A stretch of 64,000 nt of DNA from Pseudoalteromonas sp. T1lg75 (GTDB lineage Bacteria; Pseudomonadota; Gammaproteobacteria; Enterobacterales; Alteromonadaceae): the NCBI RefSeq assembly GCF_002964705.1, contig NZ_PQCD01000033.1, positions 119,757-183,756 on the forward strand, read 5' to 3'. The notes under the pieces are model-generated. The model was given only the letters and a program-made list of their open reading frames with translations. It made no database searches and was not told the origin of the DNA. The position numbers and the translations under genes are program-made. Every line of letters begins with the position of its first letter. Position 1 is the stretch's first letter. Of the stretch, positions 44,006-52,350 are shown piece after piece.

Positions 44006-45946
44006 TTAACTCGTTTTACTATTGGCAGCTGACGGCGAATAGCCGTCACTGTTATTCACCGCCAGCTCGGGCAGTAGGGTGATTAAATGCTGGTATATTT
44101 CGGGCTGCTCAAACCTGTTTTTCATCATCAGACGCAGGTGGTGGGGCTGTATTTCGGCGCCGTTATCCCTCAGGTACTCTAAAAAACGGCGGTAACTGAC
44201 CGGCCTCTCGGTCTTTGACTCGGGCGGCAGATAGCGCTCTAAGCTATAGTTTTTAAGTACAAAATACAGCGGGTCTAAGCGCTCACCATGGGCACCTCCC
44301 AGGTAAGGCTCAAGTAGTTTATATTGCGCTATGTGTCCCTTGGCGGCGACTGCATTGGCGAGCTCAAAGGCCGCTTGCTCCGGGATATGGGAAAAGCTTT
44401 TTAGCCACAGGGTGAGCTCGTTACTTCCGGCAAACTGTGCCAGCACCTGATCGGCCTCAATGCTTGGAGCCAGCCCGGCGTTACTGAGTTTATTCACGAT
44501 TTCCTGCTCGGTAAGCTTGTTATCAAGTACCGCCATCGATGATATGAACAAGCCCATGGCCGTTTTTTGCTGCTCGGACAGGGGCGGTAAATTGAGGTCA
44601 TCCAGCTCCAGGCGCATCAGCTCTGGCAAGGGTTTGTGTTGCGCCAGACTCATAAGCCGTGCCGCCGAGTCATTGATAAACAGCTCCATCTCTTTGTCAT
44701 TATGGCTTTGGCAATAGTCAAATTCGGGCGACTCGATCACCCTTGCCACAAACGCTGAGTCGGCGAACTCTTGCCATTGCTCTATGGGCTTTTCTCGTTC
44801 TTCAAACCATGTGTTTCGCGCCGAGCAGGCCTCTAATTGCGCCTGTTGCTGCGCATCCAAGGCAGCGGGGGTCGCAAACGTTAATGCCGTGCTGGCATTA
44901 TCCCTTGGCAACTCGGTTAAAGGGTGGATATCAATATGAATACCCAATTGGCTTAATGTGCTGGGAGCGCGCTCTATGGCCAGTTGCCCCTGGCGGTGAT
45001 AATAGTAGCGTTTGCTCCCCAGCTGTGTGCCTTGAATCAGTCGCGATAGGGCGTCTGCGTCGGTCAATGTGCTGCCAAAGGCTTCTATATGTTCTAGTAC
45101 CACCTGCTGCATGTCACTGATAAACATAAAATCATTGCGAAAAGCCAGAGGGTATTGCTCGCTGAGTATGGCCGCCGCTTCGGTTTTTCCCAGCATCAGT
45201 AAGGCGGTAAAAGAAAGCTTAAGCGGGGTGAGTTGTGGGTCGTTCACCAAGGTGGTGTCCACCTCATAAATAAGGTCTTTGACTTTTTGCGCCAGCTCAT
45301 AGGCCGGCACATTACCGATTATCAGCTCCTCCAGGCCTTGTTGGGCTAGGGTGTTTCTGTACAGATAGTCCATGGGAAAGCTTGAAGGCAAGCGTTTATC
45401 TTGCTGCATTTGCATCGGCAGTTCGTCAAGCCGCTCTATAAAAGACGCCATGGCCCTGGCCTTAGCCATTTCAACTTCCGTTTGAGGGTTGGCAGGGATA
45501 TTTTTTTGAATATAACGTTTAATGGCCGTGCGCTGCTTGAGGCTCGCCTGCAAGGCTGCGGTACCATTGTGCCAATAGATGAGCGCTCTTGCATCCATGC
45601 CAGCGGCCCATAGTGCCAGGCTAATATCGTCCAGGCTATGGCCCTGTTTTAAGGCGCGGGCGGCCAAGAGTTCCAGTTGTTGGCGGTTTTGAAAATGATG
45701 CTGATTAAAGAGATCTTTTAAGTTCTCACAGAGCTCGCTATCCAGGGTTTGCTCGGGAAAGGGCTCTGGAACATAATTCTTTGCGGGCTTCTTGTGTCCT
45801 TGGGCAGCACTTTGTTGTTGCGTATGCTCCTCTTCGGAAACCTCTGTTATTAGCATTGTTTGTTGCTTATCCGCCGATGGCAGAAAAAAATAGCCCAGCA
45901 GCGCTACCAGAGCCAGCGCTCCCAAGGTCAAAATCGTTTTTTTCAT
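44006..45946 (-). CDS. Unrecognised 646-residue membrane-anchored protein
   Basis: I do not recognise this family. One N-terminal membrane segment (ILTLGALALVALLGYFFLP, about residues 4-22) anchors a large, probably periplasmic, alpha-helical domain rich in Leu, Gln and Ala (AARALKQGHSLDDISLALWA; LDDLNLPPLSEQQKTAMGLF). The helices recur in pairs, like TPR/SEL1-type solenoids, but no clear repeat consensus is visible. The proline-rich VPEPFPEQTLD near residue 60 links anchor and domain. AAGGAAA precedes the ATG. Gene alone, convergent with the 212-residue gene. Confidence 0.75.
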   Translation of the reverse strand: MKKTILTLGALALVALLGYFFLPSADKQQTMLITEVSEEEHTQQQSAAQGHKKPAKNYVPEPFPEQTLDSELCENLKDLFNQHHFQNRQQLELLAARALKQGHSLDDISLALWAAGMDARALIYWHNGTAALQASLKQRTAIKRYIQKNIPANPQTEVEMAKARAMASFIERLDELPMQMQQDKRLPSSFPMDYLYRNTLAQQGLEELIIGNVPAYELAQKVKDLIYEVDTTLVNDPQLTPLKLSFTALLMLGKTEAAAILSEQYPLAFRNDFMFISDMQQVVLEHIEAFGSTLTDADALSRLIQGTQLGSKRYYYHRQGQLAIERAPSTLSQLGIHIDIHPLTELPRDNASTALTFATPAALDAQQQAQLEACSARNTWFEEREKPIEQWQEFADSAFVARVIESPEFDYCQSHNDKEMELFINDSAARLMSLAQHKPLPELMRLELDDLNLPPLSEQQKTAMGLFISSMAVLDNKLTEQEIVNKLSNAGLAPSIEADQVLAQFAGSNELTLWLKSFSHIPEQAAFELANAVAAKGHIAQYKLLEPYLGGAHGERLDPLYFVLKNYSLERYLPPESKTERPVSYRRFLEYLRDNGAEIQPHHLRLMMKNRFEQPEIYQHLITLLPELAVNNSDGYSPSAANSKTS

Positions 45947-46159
45947 GGCTTTCCTTGCTTACTCTTTGAGCATAACATCATAACGCCATTGTTAATCTAA
46001 TTTGGTTATAAAACAACCTTATATCCTTCATGTACAGGGTATTGTCCAACAAAGCTTACAGCCGCTGAGCAAGCGCAGTGGCCTGGGCTTTTGTTTCTAT
46101 TTCTTATAGGTGAAAATGCGCCATTAGTTAATAAAGCATTCAGTTATGGAGACATTGGA

Positions 46160-46471
46160 ATGGCAAAATTGCTGCAAGTCGACTTTCAATATAATGGCCC
46201 GTATGGACAGCAGATGGCGGATCAGCTACTTGAGCTGGCGAACTCGATTAATAATGAGCCGGGCATGATCTGGAAAATTTGGACCGAAAGTGAGCTTGAG
46301 CAGTTAGGCGGCGGCATCTATCTGTTTACAGATGAAACCAGTGCCAGGAATTATCTAAACATGCACAGTGCGCGTTTGCAGGCGATGGGTATTAGTGAGG
46401 TGCGTGGCAAACTATTTGATGTTAACCAAGCGCTCACCCTGATTAATAAGGGACCAATCGGCCCAGCCTAA
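46160..46471 (+). CDS. YdhR-like putative monooxygenase
   Basis: Small cytoplasmic ferredoxin-fold protein of 103 residues of the YdhR family, related to mono-oxygenases of the ABM superfamily. Family motifs: KLLQVDFQYNGPYGQQMADQ, then PGMIWKIWTESELEQLGGGI, then YLFTDETSARNYL. No activity is proven for the family. The ORF is open from 46091, but the conserved start is the ATG at 46160 with GGAG eight bases upstream. It ends just before a terminator. Confidence 0.9.
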   Translation: MAKLLQVDFQYNGPYGQQMADQLLELANSINNEPGMIWKIWTESELEQLGGGIYLFTDETSARNYLNMHSARLQAMGISEVRGKLFDVNQALTLINKGPIGPA

Positions 46472-46500
46472 TAGTCAGTTATTGGCAACAATTTATATAA

Positions 46501-46525
46501 AAAGCCCACTTTCGTGGGCTTTTTT
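46501..46525. terminator. Terminator between ydhR-like and peptidase genes
   Basis: Stem AAAGCCCAC / GTGGGCTTT with loop TTTC, then T-residues; A-rich on the left flank too. It lies between convergent genes and suits both strands. Confidence 0.92.
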
Positions 46526-46529
46526 GTGG

Positions 46530-48032
46530 TTACATCTTGCCTAGGGTGAGCATCATGGCAGTGTACATTTTCAGGTTGAGTGCCAGTTGCTCCTCGGTAA
46601 TAAATTCATGCTCCGAGTGGCCGGTGTAAGGCTTGCCCGGCATTGACGGGCCGAAGGAGACGGCATTGTCGAACAGCTTGGCATTGGTGCCGCCGCCGAT
46701 GGAGACAAAGGAGGCATCCTGATCGCCTGTGTAGTGTTTGAAAATATCCAACAGCGCCTGAGCATGGGGGGCATTATCAAGCAGCATGGGGGTGCCAATT
46801 TCCACTTCCACATTGCTCAAGGTCACCTGGTGCTGTTGCTGCCACGCCTTTAGGGCTGCATCGATTTGCTCGGCGAGAAGGGCTTCGTCTTTGCCCATAG
46901 GGCGGCGCAGATTCACCGATAAGGTGATGTCGTTATTTTGCTCATTGCGACTAAGCAGCGTCGGTGCCACCGTCATCGGACCCATAAAGTCGTGCTCATA
47001 GGCGATATCACCAAACTGCTTACCGTATAAGCCCAGGCCAATCAATTCGTTAATAAACATCAAGGCCTGGCCATCGCTGTTAGTTGCGAGGGCGACATCG
47101 TCAAAGATGGCCGCCAGGTGAGCAATGGCGTTCACGCCCGCTTCCGGCTCCGATGAGTGTGCCGAGGTGCCTTTTACGCGAATATGCAGGCCGTCGTCTT
47201 GTTCGACCATGGACACCTTAACGCCTTGTAGGGCGCTGATATTGCGCTGTAGTCGGGTTTTAGTCTGGTCGTCGGCGTTATGCACGATAACACTGGCGTC
47301 TTCGGGAATTTGGCTGACAAAGGCACCGCCTTGAAGAGCAGAGACATACAGGCCTTGGTCTGGATTTGCGCCGCTAAAGGTGGGGGCAATCAGGCTCCAG
47401 CCTTTTTCCGCCACCACTACGGGGTAGCTGGCGTCTATGGTGACCGCATACTTGGGCTGCTCATAGGTTTTCATAAACTCTTTAATAGGACCCCAATCCG
47501 ACTCCTCAGCCAGATAAACCATCAGCTCGATACGGTTATCAAGCTCTATGCCCTTATCTTTTATTGCTTTCATGGCGTACAAGGCGGTGGCAATGGCACC
47601 CTTGTCGTCTTCACTGCCGCGGGCAATCAGCTTGCCTGGCTCTGTGGTTCTATCGAGCTCAAACGGGCTCTTTGCCCATTTGCTGGCATCGGCCGGCTGC
47701 ACGTCGCCATGGGTCACTATGGTCACCTTTTCGCGCTGCTCGCCCATGCCGATCAGAACCGTGTAGCCGAAGTCCTGATAGTCGAAACCAAATTGTTCAG
47801 CCTTCAACTTTAGATAGGATTTAAAACCGATAAAAGCCGGGTTGTTTGGCGCTTTGATGTCGCCGGCATTGACCGTAGGGAAAGACACCAGGTTTTCCAG
47901 GGTATGAATTTGTGCTTCTTGGTATTGAGAAAGGGCGTACTGCGCCACGGCATCTTTGTCGCTGGCAACCGTGGCCGCTAGCGCCGATGTGCTTAGTAAC
48001 GCCAGGGCTGAGGCCAAAATAGAGATTTTCAA
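46530..48032 (-). CDS. Exported M20-family dipeptidase (PepV-like)
   Basis: Zinc peptidase of about 500 residues. Signal peptide LKISILASALALLSTSALA. Metal and catalytic motifs: VTHGDVQPAD (His and catalytic Asp), ARGSEDDKGA (bridging Asp), LAEESDWG (Glu-Glu), VTIDASYP, and a late histidine in TGHSEHEF. Secreted PepV-like dipeptidases trim peptides in the periplasm. The start is TTG at 48032, because AAGGAA lies six bases before it and the signal peptide begins there; the ORF opens from an ATG at 48068 that would give an odd hydrophilic prefix (NAHQHQGTT). Monocistronic, with a terminator at 46501-46525. Confidence 0.9.
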   Translation of the reverse strand: MKISILASALALLSTSALAATVASDKDAVAQYALSQYQEAQIHTLENLVSFPTVNAGDIKAPNNPAFIGFKSYLKLKAEQFGFDYQDFGYTVLIGMGEQREKVTIVTHGDVQPADASKWAKSPFELDRTTEPGKLIARGSEDDKGAIATALYAMKAIKDKGIELDNRIELMVYLAEESDWGPIKEFMKTYEQPKYAVTIDASYPVVVAEKGWSLIAPTFSGANPDQGLYVSALQGGAFVSQIPEDASVIVHNADDQTKTRLQRNISALQGVKVSMVEQDDGLHIRVKGTSAHSSEPEAGVNAIAHLAAIFDDVALATNSDGQALMFINELIGLGLYGKQFGDIAYEHDFMGPMTVAPTLLSRNEQNNDITLSVNLRRPMGKDEALLAEQIDAALKAWQQQHQVTLSNVEVEIGTPMLLDNAPHAQALLDIFKHYTGDQDASFVSIGGGTNAKLFDNAVSFGPSMPGKPYTGHSEHEFITEEQLALNLKMYTAMMLTLGKM

Positions 48033-48276
48033 TGTTGTTCCTTGATGTTGATGTGCGTTAACGACCAAGATTGTAACGCTAGCACTGGTGGCGATGCCAG
48101 TTTTTGCCGTATCTTGGGTCTGATTATCTTTGCGTTTTAATTTATGTTCTTTCTAAACCCCTTCTCAGCGCGTCACTGGAAGGACGCCAATGTGTTGCCT
48201 GACACACGCATCGGTGAGAATACGAATGGGAAAATAGATACCATCGAAGCCTAAAGTTATTTACCATATCAGGCCT

Positions 48277-48645
48277 ATGGTTAAATTCTTCTTTGTTAAA
48301 TACCTGGCCTTTTTAGTTGGTTGTACGCTGTGCTTTGTATTGCATGCGCAATTTGCCGTGCCCGTGGTGTTGGCGGCCAGTGTCACCGGCTTGTTGGGCA
48401 GCTTTATACCCCTTTCTCAGGCCTTTGGTCCACATCCTCGGGGGGCAGTTTATGCCGGTAGCTTTGCCGGCATGTGTTCGGCGGAGTTGATCGGTAGTTA
48501 CTGGCATATAGCGTTACTGGCTTTGATCGGCACCTCTTTATATGCACTGACCATAAATATGTTTACCGGCTTTGGCGGTAAACTCGGTGGGGTGGCCTTT
48601 GTCAGCGTGGCGCTGTTTATGCTAACCCGGGGGGGCCTATGGTAA
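48277..48645 (+). CDS. Small four-helix membrane protein, first of a related pair
   Basis: Protein of 122 residues with about four hydrophobic segments. The motif AVYAGSFAGMCSAE is followed 30 residues later by FTGFGGKLGGVAFVSVALF. Both elements recur in the next gene at the same spacing, so the pair looks like split halves of an ancient duplication. It overlaps the next gene by seven bases. I do not recognise a named family. No ribosome site of strength is seen before the ATG. Confidence 0.75.
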   Translation: MVKFFFVKYLAFLVGCTLCFVLHAQFAVPVVLAASVTGLLGSFIPLSQAFGPHPRGAVYAGSFAGMCSAELIGSYWHIALLALIGTSLYALTINMFTGFGGKLGGVAFVSVALFMLTRGGLW

Positions 48646-49028
48646 CCCTAGCGTTTGTTCTGCTGGCGCTGCTTGGCGCCCTAAGCACTTATATGTTGGC
48701 GCAACGTCGGCGTTTTGATGCCATACGTGCGTCGGCCTTGTCGGCTATTTTTGCCTATGGCTTGTTATGGCTGTTTAGCGATAATCCCGACCTCTATGCG
48801 CTGGTATTTTTCGGTGGCACCTTTATCGGGATGAGTGCGCCGCATCGTTTCGGTTTTTATACCCTGACCAGCTCGGCCATTATTTTTGCGCCTTTATTTC
48901 AATACCTGGTGCCTAAGCTAAATGGTTATGGGGGCGCTTTGGGACTGAGCGCTTTTATGGCTATTTGTGTCTGCCATGTTGCCATCTTATTGGGAGGGCC
49001 AAGGAGCATAAAAAAACCGCCGGGTTGA
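48639..49028 (+). CDS. Small four-helix membrane protein, second of a related pair
   Basis: Protein of 129 residues with about four hydrophobic segments. ALVFFGGTFIGMSAP and LNGYGGALGLSAFMAICVC match the motif pair of the upstream protein, while the N-terminal part (MLAQRRRFDAIRASALSA) is more basic. It starts seven bases inside the previous gene (translational coupling). Its last codons lie within the terminator hairpin at 49014-49039. A dimeric small transporter is an obvious possibility, but unproven. Confidence 0.75.
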   Translation: MVTLAFVLLALLGALSTYMLAQRRRFDAIRASALSAIFAYGLLWLFSDNPDLYALVFFGGTFIGMSAPHRFGFYTLTSSAIIFAPLFQYLVPKLNGYGGALGLSAFMAICVCHVAILLGGPRSIKKPPG

Positions 49029-49039
49029 AGTGGCGGTTT
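49014..49039. terminator. Terminator at the end of the D-amino-acid operon, overlapping the neighbouring gene's stop
   Basis: Stem AAACCGCC / GGCGGTTT with a ten-base loop. The A-run at 49011-49016 gives the T-run on the minus strand. It covers the last residues of the 48639-49028 gene. Confidence 0.82.
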
Positions 49040-49056
49040 ATCTTGGTCACTAAATT

Positions 49057-49914
49057 CTAATAATCGAATTTGTGCTGGCTAAAGAGGCCTTGCACTCGTT
49101 GCCACATGGGCCCGGGTCGGCCCTGGCCTATTTGTTTACCGTCGACTTTAAGCACCGGCCCCACTTCTTTGGTGGCCGAGGTGATCCATACCTCATCGGC
49201 GCTCAGCAGCTCGTCCTTGCTTATTACTCGTTCTTCAATACGCAGTTCGCTGTGACTGTGTACTATCTGTAATATTAACCAGCGGGTGATCCCCGGGAGA
49301 ATCTGCGTGTCCAGTGGCGGCGTGGCAATCACCCCATCCTTAACGATAAAGACATTACTGGAGCTGGCCTCGGTGATCTCACCCAGGGCGTTATATAAAA
49401 TGGTTTCCTTGTTACCGACCCTGGCGCCGCTTTGATAGTGCATCACATTACCGAGCAGGGCGGTGGACTTGATATTACAGCGCTGCCAACGTCGGTCTTG
49501 TTCCAGGGAGACCTCGTAGCTGGTTGCCGTATCGGCATCCTTGCTGGGCTCGCCGGGCAGGGTAAAGCAAAACGCAAATACCGTGGGCGCGACGTTGCTG
49601 GGGTAGGCGTGATTACGCTTGCTGTCGGTGCCTCGGCTCACGTGCAGATAGATGCCCTGGTTAGGCCCCGGATTTGTGCTTAACAGCGTCTCGCAGATCT
49701 CTCGCCATTGCGCGGGGCTGTAATCAAGGGCGATTTCGATGGCGGCCAGGCCCTGTTGCATGCGCTCGATATGAGCATTAAAACCAAGCATTTTGCCATG
49801 ATAGGCGGGGATCACCTCATAGATGCCATCGCCAAAGAGAAAGCCGCGATCCATGGGCGAGATCTTCGCCTCCTCGGGGGCCATATAGTCGCCATTTAAA
49901 TACACTTGGCTCAT
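49057..49914 (-). CDS. dat: D-amino-acid transaminase (class IV PLP enzyme)
   Basis: PLP enzyme of 285 residues that exchanges amino groups between D-amino acids, typically D-alanine + 2-oxoglutarate to pyruvate + D-glutamate. Fold-type IV motifs: DRGFLFGDGIYEVI, the PLP lysine K149 (CNIKSTALLGNV), EITEASSSNVFIV, and ILPGITRWLIL. The Y31-E-V and R-G-x arrangement fits D-amino-acid transaminase better than branched-chain enzymes, but substrate must be tested. Last gene of a five-gene operon, nine bases after the DUF4392 gene. It terminates at 49014-49039. Confidence 0.88.
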   Translation of the reverse strand: MSQVYLNGDYMAPEEAKISPMDRGFLFGDGIYEVIPAYHGKMLGFNAHIERMQQGLAAIEIALDYSPAQWREICETLLSTNPGPNQGIYLHVSRGTDSKRNHAYPSNVAPTVFAFCFTLPGEPSKDADTATSYEVSLEQDRRWQRCNIKSTALLGNVMHYQSGARVGNKETILYNALGEITEASSSNVFIVKDGVIATPPLDTQILPGITRWLILQIVHSHSELRIEERVISKDELLSADEVWITSATKEVGPVLKVDGKQIGQGRPGPMWQRVQGLFSQHKFDY

Positions 49915-49923
49915 TGTGTTTCC

Positions 49924-50781
49924 TCATTCAGTGGGCAAAAAGCCCGTTAACCGTCGTAATTCTGTGATCACAGCTTGCCCGTGAGTGGCATCCAGGCTGT
50001 CTTCGGTGGCCTCGTTGCGTTTGGTGACGCCATCGACGCTGCCATGCTTGCTTAAATACGCCAACCAATGCTGCGGGTCAATGGCTGCGAGCATGTCTTC
50101 TCGTTGCCACAGCGCAAAAAAGGCGATTAAGCCATAGGCGCCCCAGTTAGAGACATCGGCAATAATCAACTCATCGCAGCTGGTCACGCTGGGGGTAATG
50201 GCCAACTGGCTTAGTGCCGACGCCACTTTACCCATGCCGATTTCATTACCGCCATCGCCGATAGCAATGCTGGGGCACGGTGCGGTTTCGACAAAGGGAT
50301 CGAAACTGGCACAGCCTTGGCTAATATCCTCGCCGCGCATATTGCAATAGCCGCCGCCTTGATTGAGCCCCGGGCGTTCTATGGACAGCACACAGCCTAC
50401 CTGCTCGGTGGCGAAATACTGCTGGGCCAGAGACTGTGCCTGCGTCAGATTGTGGATGGGCAACTCAAAACAATTAAAATCTTCCGCCAGCTTGCTGTAA
50501 AGGGGGTTGCCACAGACTAGCAGCGGATCTTTACCTAGCTTTTGCAGTGCTAAATACAGGGCAATGGCGCCAACCGGGCCATCGGTTTCAAAGGTGCCGG
50601 CAACCCAAAAGCCGGTGCCGATCAGAATTTTTCCTTCGGCCTGATACAGCGCCTGGGCGCTGCGATACACATAACCTGGCTGCAAAGCCGGTTGTATCTG
50701 CGCCATGCCGCGCAGATTTCTGGCTACCAGGAGATCTTCGATGCGGCGACTGAGCTGCAACTCGGGGTTTAGCGGACACAT
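49924..50781 (-). CDS. DUF4392 protein, counterpart of the D-glutamate cyclase C-terminal half
   Basis: Protein of 285 residues with the DUF4392 core: GTGFWVAGTFETDGPVGAI, then LSIERPGLNQGGGYCNMRGE, and a Rossmann-like end (AIGDGGNEIGMGKV, then TSCDELIIADVSNWGAYG). In animal DGLUCY, which converts D-glutamate to 5-oxo-D-proline, this domain is fused behind a DUF1445 domain. Here the DUF1445 half is a separate gene two positions upstream, with PxpA between. It overlaps pxpA by 13 bases. Function as part of a split D-glutamate cyclase is inferred from domain identity and neighbourhood. Confidence 0.87.
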   Translation of the reverse strand: MCPLNPELQLSRRIEDLLVARNLRGMAQIQPALQPGYVYRSAQALYQAEGKILIGTGFWVAGTFETDGPVGAIALYLALQKLGKDPLLVCGNPLYSKLAEDFNCFELPIHNLTQAQSLAQQYFATEQVGCVLSIERPGLNQGGGYCNMRGEDISQGCASFDPFVETAPCPSIAIGDGGNEIGMGKVASALSQLAITPSVTSCDELIIADVSNWGAYGLIAFFALWQREDMLAAIDPQHWLAYLSKHGSVDGVTKRNEATEDSLDATHGQAVITELRRLTGFLPTE

Positions 50782-51497
50782 AAGGCGCGGATCTCGATAA
50801 TAGCGTCCACCGCTTCCAGGTTGTCACCATGGACACACAGAGTGTCGGCTTTTAATGCCAAGGTGTTGCCGCCATCGGTTTGCACCGTTCCGTCACTGAC
50901 CAGTTGCTGCACCTGCTCTAACATCTCGGTTTTGGTTAACACGCTACCGGCCTGGTTGCGCGGCATCAGGGTGCCGGCATCGGTGTAACGACGATCGGCA
51001 AAGGCTTCAAACAATAGGCTCACGCCTTGTTTTTCGGCCAATTGGCGATAAGTTTCGCTATTATTACCCGCTAAAATCATCAATTTGAGGCTTGGGTCAT
51101 ATTGAGCCACGGCTTGTAGCACACAAACAAAAACCTGCTCCTTGGCCATCATATCGTTATACAGGGCGCCATGGGGTTTGACATATTCCAGCTGCAGCCC
51201 TTGCACCTTGGCCATGCCCGCCAGGGCGGCGATTTGATAGTGTAGATCGGCAATAAGCTCGGTGGGGCTCAGCACCATGGAACGACGGCCAAAGCCTTGC
51301 CGGTCCGGGTAGCTAGGGTGAGCACCAATATGTACCCCGTGTTGCTTGGCCAGCGCCAGGGTGCGTTGCATCACCAGGGGATCGCCGCCATGAAAGCCAC
51401 AGGCAATATTGGCCAAGTCGATATGGGCCATGGCCAATTCATCTTCGCCCATGGTCCAACTGCCAAAACTCTCGCCTAAATCACAGTTCAGTAACAT
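50769..51497 (-). CDS. pxpA: 5-oxoprolinase subunit A (PxpA, LamB/YcsF family)
   Basis: Protein of 242 residues, the A subunit of prokaryotic ATP-dependent 5-oxoprolinase, which opens 5-oxoproline to glutamate together with PxpB and PxpC. Motifs: NCDLGESFGSWTMGED, NIACGFHGGDPLVM, GAHPSYPDRQGFGRR, VKPHGALYNDM, and EAFADRRYTDAGTL. Length is normal. PxpB and PxpC are not in the window. It lies eight bases after the DUF1445 gene and overlaps DUF4392, both cyclase-type proteins making 5-oxoproline, so a cyclase-oxoprolinase pathway for D-glutamate is suggested. Confidence 0.93.
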   Translation of the reverse strand: MLLNCDLGESFGSWTMGEDELAMAHIDLANIACGFHGGDPLVMQRTLALAKQHGVHIGAHPSYPDRQGFGRRSMVLSPTELIADLHYQIAALAGMAKVQGLQLEYVKPHGALYNDMMAKEQVFVCVLQAVAQYDPSLKLMILAGNNSETYRQLAEKQGVSLLFEAFADRRYTDAGTLMPRNQAGSVLTKTEMLEQVQQLVSDGTVQTDGGNTLALKADTLCVHGDNLEAVDAIIEIRALCVR

Positions 51498-51505
51498 GGT
51501 GCCTC

Positions 51506-52306
51506 CTACAAGGTTGCCAATGAGGTATTTTTGATGTCGAGTATCAGCATATGCCCTGGGCTATGGGTAATGCAAAAGTCCGGGCGGGCATTGCTGATGG
51601 CCACCTGAGGAGTGACGCCACAGGCCCAAAATACCGGCACCTCGCCGTCTTTGATGGTCACCGCCTCGCCGAAGTCGGGGCGATTGATATCCTTAATGCC
51701 AATCGCAGCGGGCTCGCCAAAATGCACCGGCGCGCCGTGTACGCTGGGATAGCGACTACATATCTGGATGGCACGAATGGCGTCTTTGGGAGTCATCGGG
51801 CGCATGCTCACCACCTGGTTGCCGACAAAGGGCCCGGCACTGGTGCAGGCGTGGTTGGTGATATACATGGGCACATTTTTATGTTCGCTGAGGTTGCGGA
51901 TCTCTATGCCATCGGCCAACAGCGCTTCCTCGAAGGAAAAGGAGCAGCCGATTAAAAAGCTCACCAGATCATCGCGCCATATATCATTAACCTGGGTCGG
52001 CTCGCTGACCAACTGTCCTTGCTCGAACACCCGGTATTTTGGCAAGTCGGTGCGTATATCCAGATCCTCAGCCAGCGCCTTGAGGCCTACCGCACCCGCC
52101 TCGGTTTGTCCGAGCAAGGGACAGGATTTGGGGTTGGCCTGACAAAAGCGCAAAAAGTCATAGGCGTATTTTTGCGGCAAAATTACCAGGTTTGCTTGTA
52201 CAAATCCCGGTGCAAAGCCCGAGGTATGGCCGGTGTAATCACCGGCGCGGATCAACTTGCGGATATCCGCGGGGGTGTGTAGCGAGGCATTGGCATCCAT
52301 TTTCAT
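51506..52306 (-). CDS. DUF1445 hydro-lyase-fold protein, counterpart of the D-glutamate cyclase N-terminal half
   Basis: Protein of about 266 residues of the DUF1445 (YcsI) family. [20 protein letters not shown], later [20 protein letters not shown] and [17 protein letters not shown] are typical, with the conserved [14 protein letters not shown] and a CGVTPQVAI then [11 protein letters not shown] end. DUF1445 forms the N-terminal half of D-glutamate cyclase. Start: ATG at 52306 (MKMDANAS) or 52300; a longer start at 52327 is less likely. Second gene of the operon, 45 bases after the NagZ-type gene. Confidence 0.88.
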   Translation of the reverse strand: MKMDANASLHTPADIRKLIRAGDYTGHTSGFAPGFVQANLVILPQKYAYDFLRFCQANPKSCPLLGQTEAGAVGLKALAEDLDIRTDLPKYRVFEQGQLVSEPTQVNDIWRDDLVSFLIGCSFSFEEALLADGIEIRNLSEHKNVPMYITNHACTSAGPFVGNQVVSMRPMTPKDAIRAIQICSRYPSVHGAPVHFGEPAAIGIKDINRPDFGEAVTIKDGEVPVFWACGVTPQVAISNARPDFCITHSPGHMLILDIKNTSLATL

Positions 52307-52350
52307 ACGCCTTATCGGTTCGTGCACTCGGAAAAGCCCAAGCGCTTAAG

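Noticed and set aside
44460-45613. Several plus-strand ORFs opposite the 646-residue gene
   Set aside because: The minus-strand frame is long, with a ribosome site and membrane anchor; the opposite ORFs are short and cysteine/proline-rich in the manner of shadows.
46786-47824. Plus-strand ORFs up to 177 codons opposite the M20 peptidase
   Set aside because: Antisense to a gene with all metal ligands in place.
52325-52350. AAGCGCTTAAG between DUF1445 and nagZ as another LacI operator
   Set aside because: Only the central eight bases match; the flanks are not palindromic and it is inside an operon.
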